Of a stretch of 7,889 nucleotides of DNA, positions 6,296 to 7,889 are shown one piece after another. Position numbers and translations under genes: made by a program. This DNA comes from Rhodospirillales bacterium (GTDB lineage: Bacteria; Pseudomonadota; Alphaproteobacteria; CACIAM-22H2). The stretch lies in contig JACQAF010000006.1 of the NCBI GenBank assembly GCA_016195145.1, positions 1 through 7,889 of the forward strand, in the 5' to 3' direction. The notes beneath the pieces are model-generated. The model saw only the letters and a program-made list of their open reading frames with translations, made no database searches and had not been told where the DNA came from. Numbering within the stretch: the first letter of the stretch is position 1; the number at the start of each line of letters is the position of its first letter.

Positions 6296-6642
6296 TCGAG
6301 AAAAACAAGGAATATGTCGACGCGGCGCGGGTCATCGGCATCAAGCCCTTGTCCGTCATGGCCAAGCATGTGCTGCCCAACGTCACCGGGCCGATCCTGG
6401 TCATCGCCACGATCAACCTTGCCCTCGCCATCCTCGAAGAAGCGACGCTGTCTTTCCTCGGCGTCGGCATGCCGCCGACCCAGCCATCGCTCGGCACGCT
6501 GATCCGCATCGGCCAGCAATTCCTGTTCTCCGGCGAGTGGTGGATCCTGTTCTTTCCCAGCATCACCTTGGTGGTGATCGCGCTCGCCATCAATCTGCTC
6601 GGAGACTGGCTGCGCGACGCCCTCAATCCGAAGCTCCGATGA
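6292..6642 (+). pseudogene. C-terminal remnant of the OppC-like permease in a shifted frame
   Basis: Reading from the CTA at 6292, in a different frame from the N-terminal fragment, gives LVEKNKEYVDAARVIGIKPL and then the conserved VMAKHVLPN. This is the complete EAA loop of an OppC-type permease. It is followed by helix 5 (NLALAILEEATLSFLGVGMP), TQPSLGTLIRIGQQF, the final helix and the usual ending LGDWLRDALNPKLR. There are 116 codons to the TGA at 6640-6642, which overlaps the next ATG (ATGA). No ribosome binding site or credible start precedes it; TTG 6349 or ATG 6358 could only give a piece lacking most of the EAA loop. Fragments total 273 residues, about 45 short of family length. The missing part should be the second half of helix 3, a periplasmic loop and helix 4. 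The codons remain clean, so the break is recent or artefactual. Confidence 0.85.
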
Positions 6643-7622
6643 CCGCACCCGTCCTTTCCGTTCGCGGTCTGCGGCTCGATTTCGTCACCCGCCGCGGCGT
6701 TCTCACCGCGCTCGATAACGTGTCGTTCGACATCGCCAAGGGCGAGGTTCTCGGCCTGGTCGGCGAATCGGGGGCGGGAAAATCGGTGACCGGCGCCGCA
6801 ATTATCGGGCTGATCGAGCCGCCGGGGCGCATCGCCGGCGGCGAGGTCCGCCTGTCCGGCGAACGGATCGACAATCTTGCCCCCGACGCCCTGCGGCGCA
6901 TTCGCGGCCGGCGCATCGGGGTGATTTTCCAGGATCCGCTGACCAGCCTCAACCCTCTCTTCCGCATTGGCGACCAGCTCGTCGAAACGATCCAGATTCA
7001 CACCCCATTGACCCAAGCGCAGGCCCGCCAGCGCGCCGTCGATCTGCTGACCGAAGTCGGCATCCCCGCCGCGGAAAAGCGCGTCGACGCCTATCCCCAT
7101 GAATTCTCGGGCGGCATGCGCCAACGCGTGGTCATCGCGCTCGCCTTGTGCGCCGAGCCCGAGCTGGTCATCGCCGACGAGCCGACGACGGCGCTCGACG
7201 TTTCGGTCCAGGCGCAGATCATCACGCTGCTGAAGCGTCTGTGCCGCGACCGCGGCACGGCCGTTCTTCTTATCACCCATGACATGGGCGTCATCGCCGA
7301 GACGGCCGATCGCGTCGCCGTGATGTATGCCGGTCGTATCGCCGAAATCGGCCCGGTGCACGATGTCGTGCAGTCGCCGCTGCACCCCTACGCCAAGGGG
7401 CTCATGGGTTCGATCCCGACGCTTGAAACCGACGCCGACCGCCTGGTCCAGATTCCCGGCTCGATGCCGCGCCTATCCGCCATTCCAAGGGGCTGCGCCT
7501 TCAACCCGCGTTGCAGCAAGGCCTTCGATCGCTGCCGGACCGAACGGCCCGAGCCGACCCGCAGCGGCCGCAGCCAGGTCGCCTGCTTTCTCTACGGGCC
7601 GGGCCGGGAGGCGCCGCAATGA
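6639..7622 (+). CDS. ABC importer ATP-binding protein, OppD/DppD-like, with C-terminal four-cysteine tail
   Basis: This 327-residue ATPase is the first of two that power the importer. Motifs in order: Walker A GESGAGKS (residues 42-49), Q-loop Q98 in IFQDPLTSLNP, signature FSGGM (156-160), Walker B LVIADE (176-181), D-loop TALD (184-187) and H-loop H214 in ITHDMG. The tail from HPYAKGLMGSIP (249-260) is the oligopeptide-transporter C-terminal region. It carries C286, C292, C299 and C316, spaced C-x5-C-x6-C-x16-C. Cysteines in this tail of DppD proteins have been reported to hold an iron-sulfur cluster; that it does so here is inference. The start at 6639 was chosen for the ATGA overlap with the permease remnant and the normal N-terminus MTAPVLSVRGLRLDF. 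Because the upstream permease now stops 340 bases earlier, translational coupling to this gene is probably weakened. Length and motifs are intact. Confidence 0.95.
   Translation: MTAPVLSVRGLRLDFVTRRGVLTALDNVSFDIAKGEVLGLVGESGAGKSVTGAAIIGLIEPPGRIAGGEVRLSGERIDNLAPDALRRIRGRRIGVIFQDPLTSLNPLFRIGDQLVETIQIHTPLTQAQARQRAVDLLTEVGIPAAEKRVDAYPHEFSGGMRQRVVIALALCAEPELVIADEPTTALDVSVQAQIITLLKRLCRDRGTAVLLITHDMGVIAETADRVAVMYAGRIAEIGPVHDVVQSPLHPYAKGLMGSIPTLETDADRLVQIPGSMPRLSAIPRGCAFNPRCSKAFDRCRTERPEPTRSGRSQVACFLYGPGREAPQ
7606..7611 (+). promoter_or_regulatory. Ribosome binding site of the OppF-like ATPase
   Basis: GGGAGG, within the end of the OppD-like gene, lies seven bases before the ATG at 7619 and supports that start together with the ATGA overlap at 7619-7622. 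Confidence 0.6.
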
Positions 7623-7889
7623 GCCGCGGTCCGCTGGTCGTTGTCGAGGGGCTGCGGCGCGTCTTCGACGTTTCCAAGCCGTGGCTGGAGCGCGCCCTCG
7701 CGCGCGAGAAGCGGGCGTCGCTCGCCGCGGTTGACGGCGTGTCGTTCGCCATCGAGCCGGGCGAGGTGTTCGCCCTGGTCGGTGAATCGGGATCGGGCAA
7801 ATCGACCGTGGCGCGGATGATCGTCGGATTGCTGCCGCCGACCGACGGCACGGTGACCATCGCCGGCGTACCGATTACCGACCCAACCC
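7619..7889 (+). CDS. ABC importer ATP-binding protein, OppF/DppF-like, N-terminal part (3' end outside window)
   Basis: The first 90 codons of the second ATPase of the importer run off the right edge without a stop. The N-terminus MSRGPLVVVEGLRRVFDVSK is followed by PWLERALAREKRASLAAVDGVSF and then Walker A GESGSGKST (residues 55-63). A stretch between the first strand and AVDGVSF, as here, is typical of OppF-type subunits. The Q-loop, signature and Walker B are outside the window. It begins within the OppD-like stop (ATGA 7619-7622) behind a good ribosome binding site. Placement as fifth gene of a binding protein-B-C-D-F operon supports the OppF assignment. I see no defect in the visible part. 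Confidence 0.92.
   Translation, partial: MSRGPLVVVEGLRRVFDVSKPWLERALAREKRASLAAVDGVSFAIEPGEVFALVGESGSGKSTVARMIVGLLPPTDGTVTIAGVPITDPT

Noticed and set aside
6063..7385. Long open frame on the - strand over the OppC/OppD-like genes (about 440 codons)
   Set aside because: It is antisense to well-conserved permease and ATPase motifs, and its translation has no recognisable domain.
1..7889. CRISPR array, insertion sequence, phage, tRNA or rRNA gene
   Set aside because: No regularly spaced repeats, transposase or integrase-like proteins, terminal inverted repeats or RNA gene signatures were seen by eye on either strand.

Overview
The window is GC-rich (roughly two thirds G+C) and densely coding. 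Every supported gene is on the + strand, and four of the gene joints are four-base ATGA stop/start overlaps or were so originally. Codon use, GC content and the look of the proteins suggest a proteobacterium, most likely an alphaproteobacterium of the Rhizobiales/Rhodospirillales kind. This placement is inference from protein style, since no rRNA or marker gene is present.

Layout: (1) Bases 1-1143 hold the end of one peptide/nickel-type (Opp/Dpp family) ABC importer operon. It consists of the C-terminal part of a first ATPase and a complete second ATPase (265 aa), overlapping by ATGA. (2) Bases 1199-2938 encode a KefB/KefC-type (CPA2) monovalent cation:proton antiporter with a C-terminal TrkA-N (RCK) nucleotide-binding domain. 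(3) Bases 2939-3153 are the only sizeable non-coding stretch. It holds a 9-bp inverted repeat around an AT-rich loop, a good sigma70-like promoter with dyad symmetry over its spacer and -10 box, a short direct repeat near the predicted transcription start, and a strong ribosome binding site. (4) Bases 3154-7889 are a second Opp/Dpp-type operon in the order substrate-binding protein, OppB-like permease, OppC-like permease, OppD-like ATPase, OppF-like ATPase (cut by the window end).

The second operon would normally form one importer. A periplasmic family 5 binding protein delivers a solute (often a di- or oligopeptide, but not determinable here) to a two-permease channel driven by two ATPases. 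A large stem-loop between the binding protein gene and the first permease gene fits the common pattern in which the binding protein is made in excess.

The most notable feature is that the OppC-like permease gene is broken. The reading frame stops at TAG 6293-6295, directly after the conserved stretch ending FPAILVA. The protein resumes in another frame with LVEKNKEYV, the EAA loop and the rest of the C-terminus. By family comparison from memory about 45 residues (second half of TM3, the following loop and TM4) are missing, so this looks like an internal deletion of about 136 bp that also shifts the frame, or an assembly error of that form. If real, the importer should be inactive. I see no CRISPR, mobile element, RNA gene or clearly new system; this is otherwise an ordinary transport region.
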